Counted from the stretch's first letter, positions 17,834 to 27,198 are shown. The stretch: DNA of 64,000 bases from an uncultured Prevotellaceae bacterium (GCA_900318345.1 ONKD01000012.1:1-64000); one strand, 5' to 3'. Program-made: numbers and translations. The notes: generated by a model not told the origin, from the letters alone.

Positions 17834-18820
17834 ATGAATGTTGACAACGGTTATGTCGATGAGCCCATCGAGGACGGCATCGACCTGAAGAAAGAAATAT
17901 TGCGGCTCAAGGAGGAACGCAATGCGGTAATCATGGCGCACTATTATCAGCGCGAGGAAATCCAGCAACTGGCCGATTACATCGGCGACAGCCTGGCTCT
18001 GGCTCAGCTGGCGGCTAAAACCGATGCGCCGGTGATTATCCTGTGTGGTGTGCACTTCATGGGTGAGACGGCCAAGATCCTGTGCCCAGATAAAACGGTG
18101 ATTGTGCCTGACTTGAGTGCTGGTTGCTCACTGGCCGACAGTTGCCCTGCCGATGAGTTTGAGAAGTTTGTCAAGGCTCATCCCGATCACACGGTCATCA
18201 GCTATGTGAACACGAGTGCCGCTGTCAAGGCAGTGACCGATATCGTGGTGACCTCGTCTAATGCCAAGGAGATTGTGGGCAGCCTGCCCGAGGATGAGAA
18301 AATCATCTTCGGTCCTGACCGCAACCTGGGCAACTATATCAATAGCATCACTGGACGCGAGATGCTGCTCTGGGATGGCGCGTGCCATGTGCATGAGAAA
18401 TTCAGTGCAGCAAAACTTGCCGAGTTGAAGAAAGAGCATCCCGAGGCTAAGGTGCTTGTGCATCCCGAGTGTCCCAAGCCGGTGCGCATCATGGCCGACA
18501 AGGTGGGATCAACCCAAGCCCTACTGAATTTTGCTGTTGATAACGAGAGCCAGGAGTTTATCGTGTGCACCGAGAGTGGCATTCTCTTTGAGATGCAGCG
18601 TCGTTGCCCCGAGAAGACCTTCATTCCCGCTCCGCCCGAGGATGGCACGTGTGCCTGCAACGAGTGTGAGTATATGAAACTCATCACGCTCGAGAAACTT
18701 TACAACTCGCTCAAGTTCATGGCTCCCACTATCGAGGTTGACGAGAAAATCGCTGAGCGTGCCGTCAAACCCATCCAGCGCATGCTGGATATCTCACGGG
18801 ATTTGGGCATCATCAAGTGA
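17834..18820 (+). CDS. nadA: quinolinate synthase A
   Basis: 328 residues. NadA condenses iminoaspartate with dihydroxyacetone phosphate to quinolinate for de novo NAD synthesis, using a [4Fe-4S] cluster. Family motifs are 'AHYYQREEIQQLADYIGDSL', 'SAGCSLADSC' (Cys98), 'DGACHVHE' (Cys184) and a C-terminal CxCxxC (Cys273, 275, 278) in 'GTCACNECEYM'; one cysteine from each region would hold the cluster. nadB and nadC are not nearby. It heads a plus-strand series nadA, gpx, leuS with 33- and 29-bp gaps, so these are probably co-transcribed. Its likely promoter is about 200 bp upstream. Confidence 0.96.
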   Translation: MNVDNGYVDEPIEDGIDLKKEILRLKEERNAVIMAHYYQREEIQQLADYIGDSLALAQLAAKTDAPVIILCGVHFMGETAKILCPDKTVIVPDLSAGCSLADSCPADEFEKFVKAHPDHTVISYVNTSAAVKAVTDIVVTSSNAKEIVGSLPEDEKIIFGPDRNLGNYINSITGREMLLWDGACHVHEKFSAAKLAELKKEHPEAKVLVHPECPKPVRIMADKVGSTQALLNFAVDNESQEFIVCTESGILFEMQRRCPEKTFIPAPPEDGTCACNECEYMKLITLEKLYNSLKFMAPTIEVDEKIAERAVKPIQRMLDISRDLGIIK

Positions 18821-18853
18821 CTTTTTGGAGACTGATTAGAATTCAATGTATAT

Positions 18854-19459
18854 ATGAAAAAGGTTAGTTTATTATTACTGTTTATTATATTTAATGTATT
18901 TAGCATCATGGCACAGAATGTTTATGATTTCACTGTCAAGGATCGTCGTGGCAACGACGTGTCGTTAACCGAATATAAGGGCAAGGTACTGCTCATCGTC
19001 AATACAGCAACCCGCTGCGGTTTCACACCGCAATATGAGGAGCTGGAGGCGCTTTACAAGAACTATAAGGAGCAGGGCCTCGAGATTCTTGATTTCCCGT
19101 GCAACCAGTTTGGCGAGCAGGCTCCGGGCACCGAGGAAGAAATCCATCAGTTCTGTACCCTCAACTTTGGCACCGAGTTTCCTCAGTTTAAGAAGATAGA
19201 GGTCAATGGCGAGAATGAGTCGCCGTTGTACACCTACTTGAAGTCACAGCAGGGTTTCAAGGGCTTTGACCTTGAAAACAAAATCGGCAAGTTGCTTGAC
19301 GAAATGATGACCAAGGCCGATCCCGACTATGCCAGCAAGCCTGACATCAAGTGGAATTTTACCAAGTTCCTTATCGATCGCCAGGGAAATGTGGTTGAGC
19401 GCTATGAGCCCACCACCGATTGCAAGGTCATTGAGGAAGACATCAAGAAATTACTTTAA
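18854..19459 (+). CDS. glutathione peroxidase-family thiol peroxidase with signal peptide
   Basis: 201 residues. An N-terminal hydrophobic stretch ending 'FSIMAQ' looks like a signal peptide, so it is probably exported to the periplasm. The mature part has the GPx fold with peroxidatic Cys55 in 'NTATRCGFTPQYEEL', the 'DFPCNQFGEQAPGTEEEI' motif with the conserved Gln, and 'IKWNFTKFLIDRQG' with the conserved Trp/Asn. It uses cysteine rather than selenocysteine, so thioredoxin-like reductants are likelier than glutathione. It should remove peroxides at the envelope. Confidence 0.92.
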   Translation: MKKVSLLLLFIIFNVFSIMAQNVYDFTVKDRRGNDVSLTEYKGKVLLIVNTATRCGFTPQYEELEALYKNYKEQGLEILDFPCNQFGEQAPGTEEEIHQFCTLNFGTEFPQFKKIEVNGENESPLYTYLKSQQGFKGFDLENKIGKLLDEMMTKADPDYASKPDIKWNFTKFLIDRQGNVVERYEPTTDCKVIEEDIKKLL

Positions 19460-19488
19460 ACATCATCATAAAAACACTCATTTTTTAG

Positions 19489-22260
19489 ATGGACTATAAT
19501 TATAAAGAGATAGAGAAAAAGTGGCAGCAATACTGGCGTGAGCATAACACCTACAAATGTGAAATAGACTCTAATAGACCTAAGTTCTATGTGCTTGACA
19601 TGTTTCCTTATCCCTCGGGAGCAGGTTTGCATGTGGGCCATCCGCTGGGTTATATTGCCAGTGATATCTATGCCCGCTACAAGCGGTTGAAGGGCTTTAA
19701 CGTGTTGCATCCCATGGGTTATGATGCCTATGGTCTGCCAGCTGAGCAATATGCTATTCAAACGGGACAACATCCTGAAATCACCACCAACAAGAACATC
19801 GCGCGCTACCGCGAGCAGCTGGACAAAATAGGATTTTGCTATGATTGGGACCGTGAAGTGAAAACCTGTGACCCAACGTACTACAAGTGGACCCAATGGG
19901 CATTCTTGAAGATGTTCAAGAGTTACTATAATACTGCTCTTGACAAGGCACGTCCCATCGAGGACTTGATTGCCCACTTCAATCACCATGGCACCGAAGG
20001 CTGTAATGCCCACACCAATAGCACCGACACATTCACTGCCGAGGAGTGGAACACGATGACTCAGGTTCAGAAGAATGATGTGCTGATGAACTACCGCATC
20101 GCTTATTTGGGCAATACGATGGTCAACTGGTGTCCCAAGCTGGGCACTGTGCTGGCTAACGATGAGGTGAGTGAAGGTGTGTCGGTTCGTGGCGGCTATC
20201 CTGTGGAGCAGAAGATGATGAGCCAGTGGTGCCTGCGTGTTTCGGCCTATGCTGGCCGCCTATTGCGTGATTTGGACACGCTTGAGTGGACTGAATCCAT
20301 TAAGGAAACGCAGCGCAACTGGATTGGCTACAGCGAGGGTGCCGAAATGACCTTCCCTGTTGCCGACAGCGACAAGAGCCTGTTAATTTTCACCACCCGT
20401 GCCGACACCATCTTTGGTGTGACTTTCATGGTACTGGCTCCCGAGAGTATCTATGTCGATGAAGTGGTGACCGCTGACCAGCGTGCCGCCGTCGACGCTT
20501 ATCTCGATGAGGTGAAACACAAGACCGAGCGCGAGCGCATGATTGAGAAGAAGGTGAGTGGCGTGTTCACTGGCAGCTATGCCGTGAATCCCATCACAGG
20601 CAAGAACATACCTATATATATAAGTGACTATGTGCTTGCTGGCTATGGCACGGGTGCCATCATGGCGGTGCCTGCTCATGACAGCCGTGACTATGCTTTT
20701 GCTAAGCATTTTGACCTGCCCATCATTCCGCTCATCGAGGGTGCTGACGTGAGCGAGGAGAGCTTTGACGCCAAGGAAGGTATCATGGCCAACTCGTCCA
20801 ACGAGCGCTTGCAACTCAACGGCCTCCAGGTCAAGGAAGCTATAGCAAAGACCAAAGAATATATTGAGGAGACGGGCATCGGCCATGTCAAGGTGAATTA
20901 CCGCCTGCGTGACGCCATCTTCAGCCGTCAACGCTACTGGGGCGAGCCGTTCCCCATCTATTATGATGATAACAATCAGCCTCAAGCGCTCGACGAGAGC
21001 CTGTTGCCGTTGCAGCTGCCCGAAGTGGACAAGTTCCTGCCTACCGAGACTGGTGAGCCGCCCCTGGGCCGTGCCAAGAACTGGGTTACTGCCGACGGTC
21101 ATCCGCTGGAGTTAAACACCATGCCGGGCTTTGCCGGTTCGTCGGCCTATTATCTGCGTTACATGGATCCCCTCAACGACAAGGAACTTGTATCGCGCGA
21201 GGCCAATGAGTACTGGCGTCAGGTAGACCTCTATGTGGGTGGTACCGAACATGCCACGGGACACTTGATTTACAGCCGTTTCTGGAACAAGTTCCTCTAT
21301 GACTATGGTTATGTTTGTGAAGCTGAGCCGTTCCGCAAGCTGGTCAACCAGGGTATGATCCAAGGCCGCAGCAACTTCGTTTACCGCATCAAGGACACCA
21401 ATAAGTTTGTCTCGCTCAATCTCAAGGATGACTATGATGTGACTCCCATTCATGTGGATGTAAACATCGTTCATACCGATGCCCTGGATATCGAGAAATT
21501 CCGTGAGTGGCGTCCCGAGTTCAAAGATGCCGAGTTTATCCTCGAAAATGGTAAATACATCTGTGGCTGGGCGATTGAGAAGATGTCCAAGTCGATGTTC
21601 AACGTGGTCAATCCCGATGACATCGTGGAGCGTTATGGTGCCGACACCCTGCGCTTGTATGAGATGTTCCTGGGTCCCGTTGAGGCCAGCAAGCCCTGGG
21701 ATACCAATGGCATTGATGGTGTAAACCGCTTCCTCAAGCGCTTGTGGGCATTGTTCTTCAAGGGTGACACCATGCAACTCGTTGATGAGCAGCCCAGTGC
21801 CGAAGCACTCAAGTCATTGCACAAACTCATCAAGAAGGTGAGCGGTGACATCGAGACTTTCAGCTATAACACTTCGGTGGCAGCATTTATGATCTGTGTC
21901 AACGAGTTGACATCGATGAAGTGTCGTTCCCGCGCCATCTATGAGCCACTGGTTGTGCTGCTTGCGCCATTTGCGCCGCACATCGCCGAGGAATTGTGGC
22001 ACGTGCTTGGTCATGATACCACCGTGTGTGACGCTCAGTGGCCCACGTGGAATGAGGATTATCTCAAGGAATCGACAGTGAAATATACCGTGCTGTTCAA
22101 TGGCAAGCCCCGTTACAACATCGAGGTGCCCGCTGGAACTGCCCAGGACGAGGTGCAGCGCATCGCACTGGCTGATGCCGGTGCTGAACGCTGGCTTGAC
22201 GGCAAGCAGCCCAAGAAGGTCATTGTCGTTCCCAACAAGATTGTCAACGTTGTCGTGTAA
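19489..22260 (+). CDS. leuS: leucyl-tRNA synthetase
   Basis: 923 residues, full length. The class I HIGH motif appears as 'HVGHPLGY' in '[16 protein letters not shown]' and the KMSKS loop is at residues 698-702. The CP1 editing domain lies between, with the '[18 protein letters not shown]' region. The C-terminal anticodon-binding domain and LeuRS-specific tail complete it. Charges tRNA-Leu. It follows gpx after 29 bp; no T-box or leader ORF is visible, so it probably depends on the nadA-side promoter. A 9-bp repeat array separates it from rdgB. Confidence 0.98.
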   Translation: MDYNYKEIEKKWQQYWREHNTYKCEIDSNRPKFYVLDMFPYPSGAGLHVGHPLGYIASDIYARYKRLKGFNVLHPMGYDAYGLPAEQYAIQTGQHPEITTNKNIARYREQLDKIGFCYDWDREVKTCDPTYYKWTQWAFLKMFKSYYNTALDKARPIEDLIAHFNHHGTEGCNAHTNSTDTFTAEEWNTMTQVQKNDVLMNYRIAYLGNTMVNWCPKLGTVLANDEVSEGVSVRGGYPVEQKMMSQWCLRVSAYAGRLLRDLDTLEWTESIKETQRNWIGYSEGAEMTFPVADSDKSLLIFTTRADTIFGVTFMVLAPESIYVDEVVTADQRAAVDAYLDEVKHKTERERMIEKKVSGVFTGSYAVNPITGKNIPIYISDYVLAGYGTGAIMAVPAHDSRDYAFAKHFDLPIIPLIEGADVSEESFDAKEGIMANSSNERLQLNGLQVKEAIAKTKEYIEETGIGHVKVNYRLRDAIFSRQRYWGEPFPIYYDDNNQPQALDESLLPLQLPEVDKFLPTETGEPPLGRAKNWVTADGHPLELNTMPGFAGSSAYYLRYMDPLNDKELVSREANEYWRQVDLYVGGTEHATGHLIYSRFWNKFLYDYGYVCEAEPFRKLVNQGMIQGRSNFVYRIKDTNKFVSLNLKDDYDVTPIHVDVNIVHTDALDIEKFREWRPEFKDAEFILENGKYICGWAIEKMSKSMFNVVNPDDIVERYGADTLRLYEMFLGPVEASKPWDTNGIDGVNRFLKRLWALFFKGDTMQLVDEQPSAEALKSLHKLIKKVSGDIETFSYNTSVAAFMICVNELTSMKCRSRAIYEPLVVLLAPFAPHIAEELWHVLGHDTTVCDAQWPTWNEDYLKESTVKYTVLFNGKPRYNIEVPAGTAQDEVQRIALADAGAERWLDGKQPKKVIVVPNKIVNVVV

Positions 22261-22274
22261 AATAAGTTTTAAAT

Positions 22275-22337
22275 AATAGGACTAATAGGCCCTATAGGTC
22301 TTATAAGACTTATTTGACCTATTAGTCCTATTTGATT
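22275..22337. repeat. 9-bp degenerate tandem repeats folding into a 15-bp perfect stem
   Basis: Seven 9-mers of the type AATAGGACT / TATAGGTCT / TATTAGTCC. Because the early and late units are complementary, 22275-22289 and 22318-22332 form a perfect 15-bp stem, with an inner palindrome GTCTTATAAGAC in the loop. It lies between leuS and rdgB and may terminate or attenuate. Confidence 0.75.
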
Positions 22338-22348
22338 GATAAAAAGTG

Positions 22349-22936
22349 ATGAAAAAAATTGTTTTTGCTACCAATAACGCACACAAGTTGCAGGAACTCA
22401 GGCAGATGCTGGGTGACCGTTATGAAATACTTGGACTTGCCGATATAGGTTGCCATGAGGACATCCCCGAAACTGCCGATGTAATCGAGGACAATGCCAA
22501 GATGAAGGCCCAATATGTCAAGGAGCATTACGGCTATGATTGTTTCAGCGATGACACGGGTCTGGAGATTGATGCCTTGGGCGGTGAGCCAGGTGTTCAC
22601 TCGGCACGTTATGCTGGCCCGGGGCACGACAGTGAAGCCAATATTGACAAGGTGCTGGGCAAAATGCAGGGTGTGACCGAGCGCACGGCACGTTTTCGCA
22701 CCGCAATCGCCCTGTTGCAAGGGGATGAACTGCACATGTTTGAAGGCCAGGTCGAGGGTGTGATTCTCACCGAGCGCCACGGTACGGGCGGCTTTGGCTA
22801 CGACAGCATTTTTCAACCCATCGAGGGAGATGGCAGAACCTTTGCCCAGATGTCTCCACAGGACAAGAACCGCATCAGTCACCGTGGCCGCGCGGTGGCT
22901 CGCCTGGTTGAGTACCTGAACAGCAACAAGCATTGA
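22349..22936 (+). CDS. rdgB: XTP/dITP pyrophosphatase (RdgB/HAM1)
   Basis: 195 residues from ATG 22349; the GTG three bases earlier is less likely. Family motifs are 'IVFATNNAHKLQELRQML' at the N-terminus, 'CFSDDTGLEIDALGGEPGVH' and 'GFGYDSIFQP', then 'SHRGRAV' at the C-terminus. It hydrolyses non-canonical purine nucleoside triphosphates (dITP, XTP) so that they are not built into DNA or RNA. Co-directional with leuS, with a repeat array between, so the co-transcription level is uncertain. Confidence 0.96.
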   Translation: MKKIVFATNNAHKLQELRQMLGDRYEILGLADIGCHEDIPETADVIEDNAKMKAQYVKEHYGYDCFSDDTGLEIDALGGEPGVHSARYAGPGHDSEANIDKVLGKMQGVTERTARFRTAIALLQGDELHMFEGQVEGVILTERHGTGGFGYDSIFQPIEGDGRTFAQMSPQDKNRISHRGRAVARLVEYLNSNKH

Positions 22937-22983
22937 CACAGCAATTTTAGCTCCAGTGTAGCCAATTATGCTAGACTGACATT

Positions 22984-23050
22984 GGGTCCTATAGATCTTA
23001 TAGGGTCCTATTATCCCTATTGGCCTTATAGGCCCTATAGCCCCTATCTC
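22984..23050. repeat. 9-bp degenerate tandem repeats (TATAGGCCC type)
   Basis: About seven units such as TATAGATCT, TATTATCCC, TATTGGCCT, TATAGGCCC, TATAGCCCC, one of them 10 bases long. It lies between rdgB and the tnaA promoter. Same class as 11342 and 22275. Confidence 0.7.
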
Positions 23051-23106
23051 TTGACTGGGAAGAAAATGTTAAAAAACAGTAATGGAGCAAAAAAACGGGC
23101 TGATAT

Positions 23107-23137
23107 TTTGCCAGTTCGCCAAGTTGCCGTAACTTTG
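23107..23137 (+). promoter_or_regulatory. tnaA promoter (consensus Bacteroidetes type)
   Basis: TTTG (23107-23110), 19-bp spacer, TAACTTTG (23130-23137): an exact match to the consensus. An untranslated leader of about 80 bases follows. No Trp-containing leader peptide (TnaC) was found in it. Confidence 0.8.
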
Positions 23138-23225
23138 CATAAAAATTGAATATAATTACCTTTTTAAGGGGCTCAATTTTTACCAAAAACTGTCGAAAAA
23201 GTTTAACCTAAATAATTGATAATCA

Positions 23226-24602
23226 ATGGAATTACCATTTGCAGAATCTTGGAAAATCAAGATGATCGAGCCGCTGCGCAAGAGCACCCGTGCTGAGCGT
23301 GAGCAGTGGCTGAAGGAGGCTCACAACAACGTTTTCATGCTCAAGGCTGAGCAGGTTTACATCGATTGCTTGACCGATTCGGGTACGGGCGCGATGAGTG
23401 ACCGCCAGTGGGCCGAGATGATGCTCGGCGACGAGAGCTATGCTGGCGCTACCTCGTTCTACAAGTTTGAGAGCGTTGTACAACGCATCTTTGGCTTCAA
23501 GTATGTCATCCCCACCCACCAGGGCCGTGCTGCCGAGAACGTGCTGTTCTCCTATCTGGTTAAGGAAGGCAACGTTATCCCCGGTAACGCTCACTTCGAC
23601 ACCACCAAGGGTCACATCGAGGCCCGCAAGGCTAAGGCTATCGACGTCACCATCGACGAGGCCAAGGACACTCAGCTCGAAATCCCCTTCAAGGGCAATG
23701 TATCGCTCGAGAAGCTGGAGAAGGTGCTGAGCGAGAACAAGGGTAACGTCCCCTTCATGGTACTGACCGTGACCAACAACACCGTTGGTGGACAGCCCGT
23801 ATCAATGAAGAACATCAAGGAGACCTGCGAGCTGTGCCACAAGTATGGCGTGCCCGTGGTGATGGACAGCGCCCGCTTTGCCGAGAACTCCTACTTCATT
23901 AAGACCCGCGAGGAAGGCTATGCCGACAAGACCATTAAGGAGATTGCCCGCGAGATGTACTCCTATGTTGACGCCATGACCATGTCGGCCAAGAAGGACG
24001 GTGTTGTGAACATGGGCGGTTTTATCGCCACCAACAACCAGGATTGGTATGAGGGTGCCAAGTTGTTCTGCATCCCCTTTGAGGGCTTTATCACCTATGG
24101 TGGTATGAACGGTCGTGACCTGAACGCTCTGGCAGTAGGTCTTGACGAGAACACCGAGTTTGAGATGCTCGAGACCCGCATCCATCAGGTACAGTATCTG
24201 GCTAAGAAGCTTGACGAGTATGGCATCCCCTATCAGCGTCCCGTGGGTGGTCACGCCCTGTTTATCGACGCCGACAAGGTGCTGTGCAACGTGCCCAAGG
24301 AGGAGTTCCCCGCCCAGACGCTGACCTGTGAGCTGTATCTCGAGGCTGGCATCCGTGGTTGCGAGATTGGCTACATCCTGGCCGACCGTGACCCCGTGAC
24401 CCGCGAGAACCGTTTTGGCGGTCTTGACCTGCTGCGTCTGTGCATCGCTCGCCGCGTTTACACCGACAACCACATGAACGTGATTGCAGCTGCCCTCAAG
24501 AACGTCTATGATCGTCGCAACGAGATCACCCGTGGTGTTGCCATCGAGTGGGAAGCTCCGCTGATGCGCCACTTCACCGTGAAGCTCAAACGATTGGGAT
24601 AA
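23226..24602 (+). CDS. tnaA: tryptophanase (tryptophan indole-lyase)
   Basis: 458 residues, PLP beta-eliminating lyase. The PLP lysine is in 'MSAKKDG' (Lys257). Tyrosine phenol-lyase is the close relative, so I checked diagnostic sites: 'HFDTTKGH' and 'GIRGCEIGY' follow the tryptophanase pattern (TPL has an Arg in the corresponding 'MERG'). The product should be indole, pyruvate and ammonia. It has its own strong promoter and terminator and no tnaB-type permease or TnaC leader beside it, unlike E. coli. Indole from gut Bacteroidales is a known host and interbacterial signal. Confidence 0.92.
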   Translation: MELPFAESWKIKMIEPLRKSTRAEREQWLKEAHNNVFMLKAEQVYIDCLTDSGTGAMSDRQWAEMMLGDESYAGATSFYKFESVVQRIFGFKYVIPTHQGRAAENVLFSYLVKEGNVIPGNAHFDTTKGHIEARKAKAIDVTIDEAKDTQLEIPFKGNVSLEKLEKVLSENKGNVPFMVLTVTNNTVGGQPVSMKNIKETCELCHKYGVPVVMDSARFAENSYFIKTREEGYADKTIKEIAREMYSYVDAMTMSAKKDGVVNMGGFIATNNQDWYEGAKLFCIPFEGFITYGGMNGRDLNALAVGLDENTEFEMLETRIHQVQYLAKKLDEYGIPYQRPVGGHALFIDADKVLCNVPKEEFPAQTLTCELYLEAGIRGCEIGYILADRDPVTRENRFGGLDLLRLCIARRVYTDNHMNVIAAALKNVYDRRNEITRGVAIEWEAPLMRHFTVKLKRLG

Positions 24603-24652
24603 GCTTAAGGATCAATACCTTTATATCATTAACTAAACTATCAAACTAAGAA

Positions 24653-24695
24653 AGTGGCGGCGGGCTGATGCCCACTGCCACTTGTTTTGTTGTGC
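24653..24695 (+). terminator. tnaA terminator
   Basis: Arms 24653-24665 and 24670-24682 (AGTGGCGGCGGGC / GCCCACTGCCACT) pair at 11 of 13 positions with a 4-nt loop, followed by TGTTTTGTTGTG. Confidence 0.7.
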
Positions 24696-24900
24696 CCAGG
24701 GATGATTGTTCATGCGGGCGAAACACCCGGAGGGTGTCATCTGAGTAACCGGGGATACCTGCTACTGAAACGAGCGAAGCGGAATCCCTACCTATGTCCT
24801 GACCAGCCCTAACGGGCTTCAAAGTAAGCCCATCACGCAAAAACGCCATAACGGCATTGATATTGAAACGCTTATGGAACCTTGGTGCTCTTTCCTAGGG
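24696..24900. other. gene-free structured stretch
   Basis: This stretch between tnaA and the next gene holds several small hairpins: ACACCC-gga-GGGTGT (24723-24737), AGCCC-taac-GGGCT and GCC-ataac-GGC. A 67-codon minus-strand frame (24849-24646) covers it and the terminator but looks non-coding. It could be a decayed repeat element or a small RNA; the sequence does not decide. Confidence 0.3.
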
Positions 24901-24959
24901 ACAACAATGATGTGAAGACTATTTTTTTTTGGGAGTAGGCGGTTGTGCTGGGAAATAAT

Positions 24960-24988
24960 ACAGGGGCTCGCCTATTGGCAGCCCCTGT
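24960..24988 (-). terminator. hairpin terminator of the secreted-protein pair
   Basis: ACAGGGGCT (24960-24968) and AGCCCCTGT (24980-24988), perfect 9 bp, 33 bp after the stop of the minus-strand gene at 25022. It resembles the hairpin at 11468. Confidence 0.65.
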
Positions 24989-25021
24989 AAAAAATAATGG
25001 TTTTAACGCTTAACGATTATA

Positions 25022-25786
25022 TTATTTGTCAGTTTCGTTGCGCAAGTTGTTGTTATTGCTCTTGAGGGTCATGCCAGGCCAAGCTACTCTGTAACTCATG
25101 CCGTCATTATCCTTGAAGATACGCATGGTACCTACTTCAACCAATTGATTGTAGGGATCGTACTTATCTTGCATGTAGAAGCCATAGTACAGGTTAGCAA
25201 TGCCGTCTTCGGTTATAGTTCCTGAGATAGCCTTAAGCTGCTTATAGGTAGTGCCATCATCATAGGAACCTAAGATATTGAAGAATACAGTGAAATTATT
25301 GCCTGATCCAGTTACATAAGAAGATATGGAGTATTCACTAGAAGTATTCTGAATACTTTCATAATCAACAGTATTGTTAATCATATCCTGGTTATAGAAC
25401 CTCAGGTACCTGTCAGCATAGCTATCGCCAGGATAATCCCATGAAAGGTTAGAATAATAGAGGATATTCGGGCTATTCAGATAGCAACCCTCGATGTTGG
25501 GAGGCGTGTCACCATCATAGATGGGCATGTAGGGATCAAAGGGATTGTCGGGCATTACCTGCTCCTGGGCATCAACAAAGGTGATGCTGTCCACATCCAC
25601 AACGGGATAGGTGTAACGTGCCTCACCCTGCTCGATGGTCACTGCATCGGCGGTGTGGCTGATGGCGGTCACCTCCTTGAGGAGGTACTTGTGCTCGGTG
25701 GTACCCTGGTTAACGATCACATAATCCTGTGCGAAGCCCATGGCGCAAGCCATTCCGAGGGCCAGAGTCAAAATATACTTTTTCAT
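25022..25786 (-). CDS. secreted protein of unknown function
   Basis: 254 residues. A clear signal peptide ends 'CAMGFAQDYVIV'. The first 80 residues contain 'YVIVNQGTTEHKYLLKEVTAI' and a 'VDVDSITFVD' segment, a beta-rich pattern common at the start of Bacteroidales secreted proteins. The rest is rich in Tyr, Asn, Asp and Ser, with a poly-Asn patch near the end. There is no lipobox and no T9SS tail. The ATG overlaps the stop of the upstream gene by four bases (ATGA), so the two are translationally coupled and probably act together. I do not recognise the family. Confidence 0.75.
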   Translation of the reverse strand: MKKYILTLALGMACAMGFAQDYVIVNQGTTEHKYLLKEVTAISHTADAVTIEQGEARYTYPVVDVDSITFVDAQEQVMPDNPFDPYMPIYDGDTPPNIEGCYLNSPNILYYSNLSWDYPGDSYADRYLRFYNQDMINNTVDYESIQNTSSEYSISSYVTGSGNNFTVFFNILGSYDDGTTYKQLKAISGTITEDGIANLYYGFYMQDKYDPYNQLVEVGTMRIFKDNDGMSYRVAWPGMTLKSNNNNLRNETDK

Positions 25787-26271
25787 TTCTTCACGATTTT
25801 ATAGGTTTTACCATTCACATTAACCATATACACGCCCTGGCTCAAGCTTGAGATGGGGAATGCGTACTCGCCAGCGCTGCTGACGGTCTTGTTGAGCACC
25901 ATAACGCCGTTAGCGCCATAGACAGCGATATTACTGCCAGCCTCGAGGGCGGGGAAGACGATGGCGTCGCCGGTGAACTGCATGGCATTGTTATCAGCCA
26001 GGATGTTGTTCACGCTAGTGGGAACGGATTCATAGGTCAATTTCCACATGTTGGGCAGACCATAGTAGTACACGTCGGCGAGCGAGGTGGTGATGATCAT
26101 CTCGGTCTCGGTGAAGGTTACCTTGGGAGTGTAGGTGAGCTCATAGTTGCCGACAACGGCACCGCCCTTCTCCCACACAACCAACTTGTAATTGCTTTGT
26201 GCATTTGCGCACAGCGCAAACGTCATGCCAAGCAGCAAAAGCAGGACTTTAGGTAAACGAAAGTTTTTCAT
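25783..26271 (-). CDS. small secreted protein with a T9SS type A C-terminal sorting domain
   Basis: 162 residues from ATG 26271 ('MKNFRLPKVLLLLLG'); the upstream frame to 26361 is not signal-like. The signal peptide ends 'LCANAQSN'. The last 75 or so residues match the Por secretion tail: 'IAVYGANGVMVLNKTV', 'ISSLSQGVYMVNVNG', ending 'KTYKIVKK'. The cargo is only about 65 residues, very small for a T9SS substrate. T9SS cargo crosses the outer membrane and is usually attached to surface lipopolysaccharide. The T9SS machinery is not in the window. It precedes the coupled gene at 25022. A possible -7 element TATTTTTG lies at 26461-26454, implying a long leader. Confidence 0.8.
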   Translation of the reverse strand: MKNFRLPKVLLLLLGMTFALCANAQSNYKLVVWEKGGAVVGNYELTYTPKVTFTETEMIITTSLADVYYYGLPNMWKLTYESVPTSVNNILADNNAMQFTGDAIVFPALEAGSNIAVYGANGVMVLNKTVSSAGEYAFPISSLSQGVYMVNVNGKTYKIVKK

Positions 26272-26541
26272 AAAAAATGATGAATTAATTAAACTTTTTC
26301 TCTGGCTCCAGTCCCTTGGGCCAAAGGGGGTTAAAACAAAACAGAAACGGGGACTGCCCATGCCTCATTAGCAAGAATAAAGCACAACGTTCCTATGACA
26401 AAAGAGTGAATGAAATAGGGAAATATAAATCCATATATCCTCTATTTATAGTGCAAAAATAGTTAATATTGACAAGTATATAAAGGAAATCAGGTAAAAA
26501 AATAAAAAATTACCTTTTTTAATAGGGGCAAGAATATGGGA

Positions 26542-27198
26542 TTATAAGGCGCCTTGCTCGACGCGGATGCAGATGCGCTCGATCATGGCGTCCTGCTTGT
26601 CCTTGTTAGGATGGTAGCCGGCCTTGAGACTGGCGCCGAAGAATTTGCTGAAGGTCTGCCAGAAACCTGCTCTGAAAGTGCCCAGGAAGGCCTTGAGGAT
26701 GCTGTAGCTGCTCTGGTTGGTCTCGCGGTTGATGAGCTTGATGAGCATCTTGCCTTGGCTCTTGGTCATCTTCTTCATCTGGGGCTTGTACTGGTTGAAC
26801 AACTCTTTCTCAAAGCGCTTGAGATAGGCCTGTTTTTGCTTTTGGTTCTGATAGGTGTCAATGTACTCATAGGTCTCGAGCAGCGTGCTACTGATGAGCT
26901 TGGCATAGGGTAGGGTCTTCTTGACATCGCGCACGGTCTTCCAGTACAGTTTCTCCTCGGCCTTATTGCGGAAGCGCTCGCGAGGATAGATGATGATGGG
27001 ATTGAAGACGACCATGGCGAGGGTGTCGCCTGTCGAGGGCTCAATGAAGTGGTAGTAGCCCGCAAAGGTCTTCTGCAAGACCGATGGCAACTCGATGTTG
27101 TCGAGAGGATCCTCCACAGCGGGTGCGGCGTGCGCCTGGGCGCCCGATAAAGCCGTCATGGTCACGGCGATAGCTAATATGAGGAGTAAGCGTTTCAT
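26542..27198 (-). CDS. DUF4294 family protein
   Basis: 218 residues from ATG 27198 ('MKRLLLILA'); the in-frame TTG at 27210 is less likely. A signal peptide ends near 'AQAHAAPAVED'. The DUF4294 core shows as 'NPIIIYPRERFRNKAEEKLY', 'VRDVKKTLPYAKLI' and 'KRFEKELFNQYKPQMKKMTK', with 'LIKLINRETNQSSY' later. This family is almost restricted to Bacteroidetes and its function is unknown. The C-terminal segment is basic and ends 'IERICIRVEQGAL'. A 65-bp tandem duplication lies just upstream in its promoter region. Confidence 0.88.
   Translation of the reverse strand: MKRLLLILAIAVTMTALSGAQAHAAPAVEDPLDNIELPSVLQKTFAGYYHFIEPSTGDTLAMVVFNPIIIYPRERFRNKAEEKLYWKTVRDVKKTLPYAKLISSTLLETYEYIDTYQNQKQKQAYLKRFEKELFNQYKPQMKKMTKSQGKMLIKLINRETNQSSYSILKAFLGTFRAGFWQTFSKFFGASLKAGYHPNKDKQDAMIERICIRVEQGAL

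Noticed and set aside
22275-23050. CRISPR array
   Set aside because: Units are 9 bp, degenerate and without unique spacers; no cas genes are present.
23138-23225. TnaC-like leader peptide before tnaA
   Set aside because: No short ORF with a Trp codon is present in the leader.
24646-24849. 67-codon minus-strand frame after tnaA
   Set aside because: It includes the tnaA terminator stem and has no recognisable protein features.
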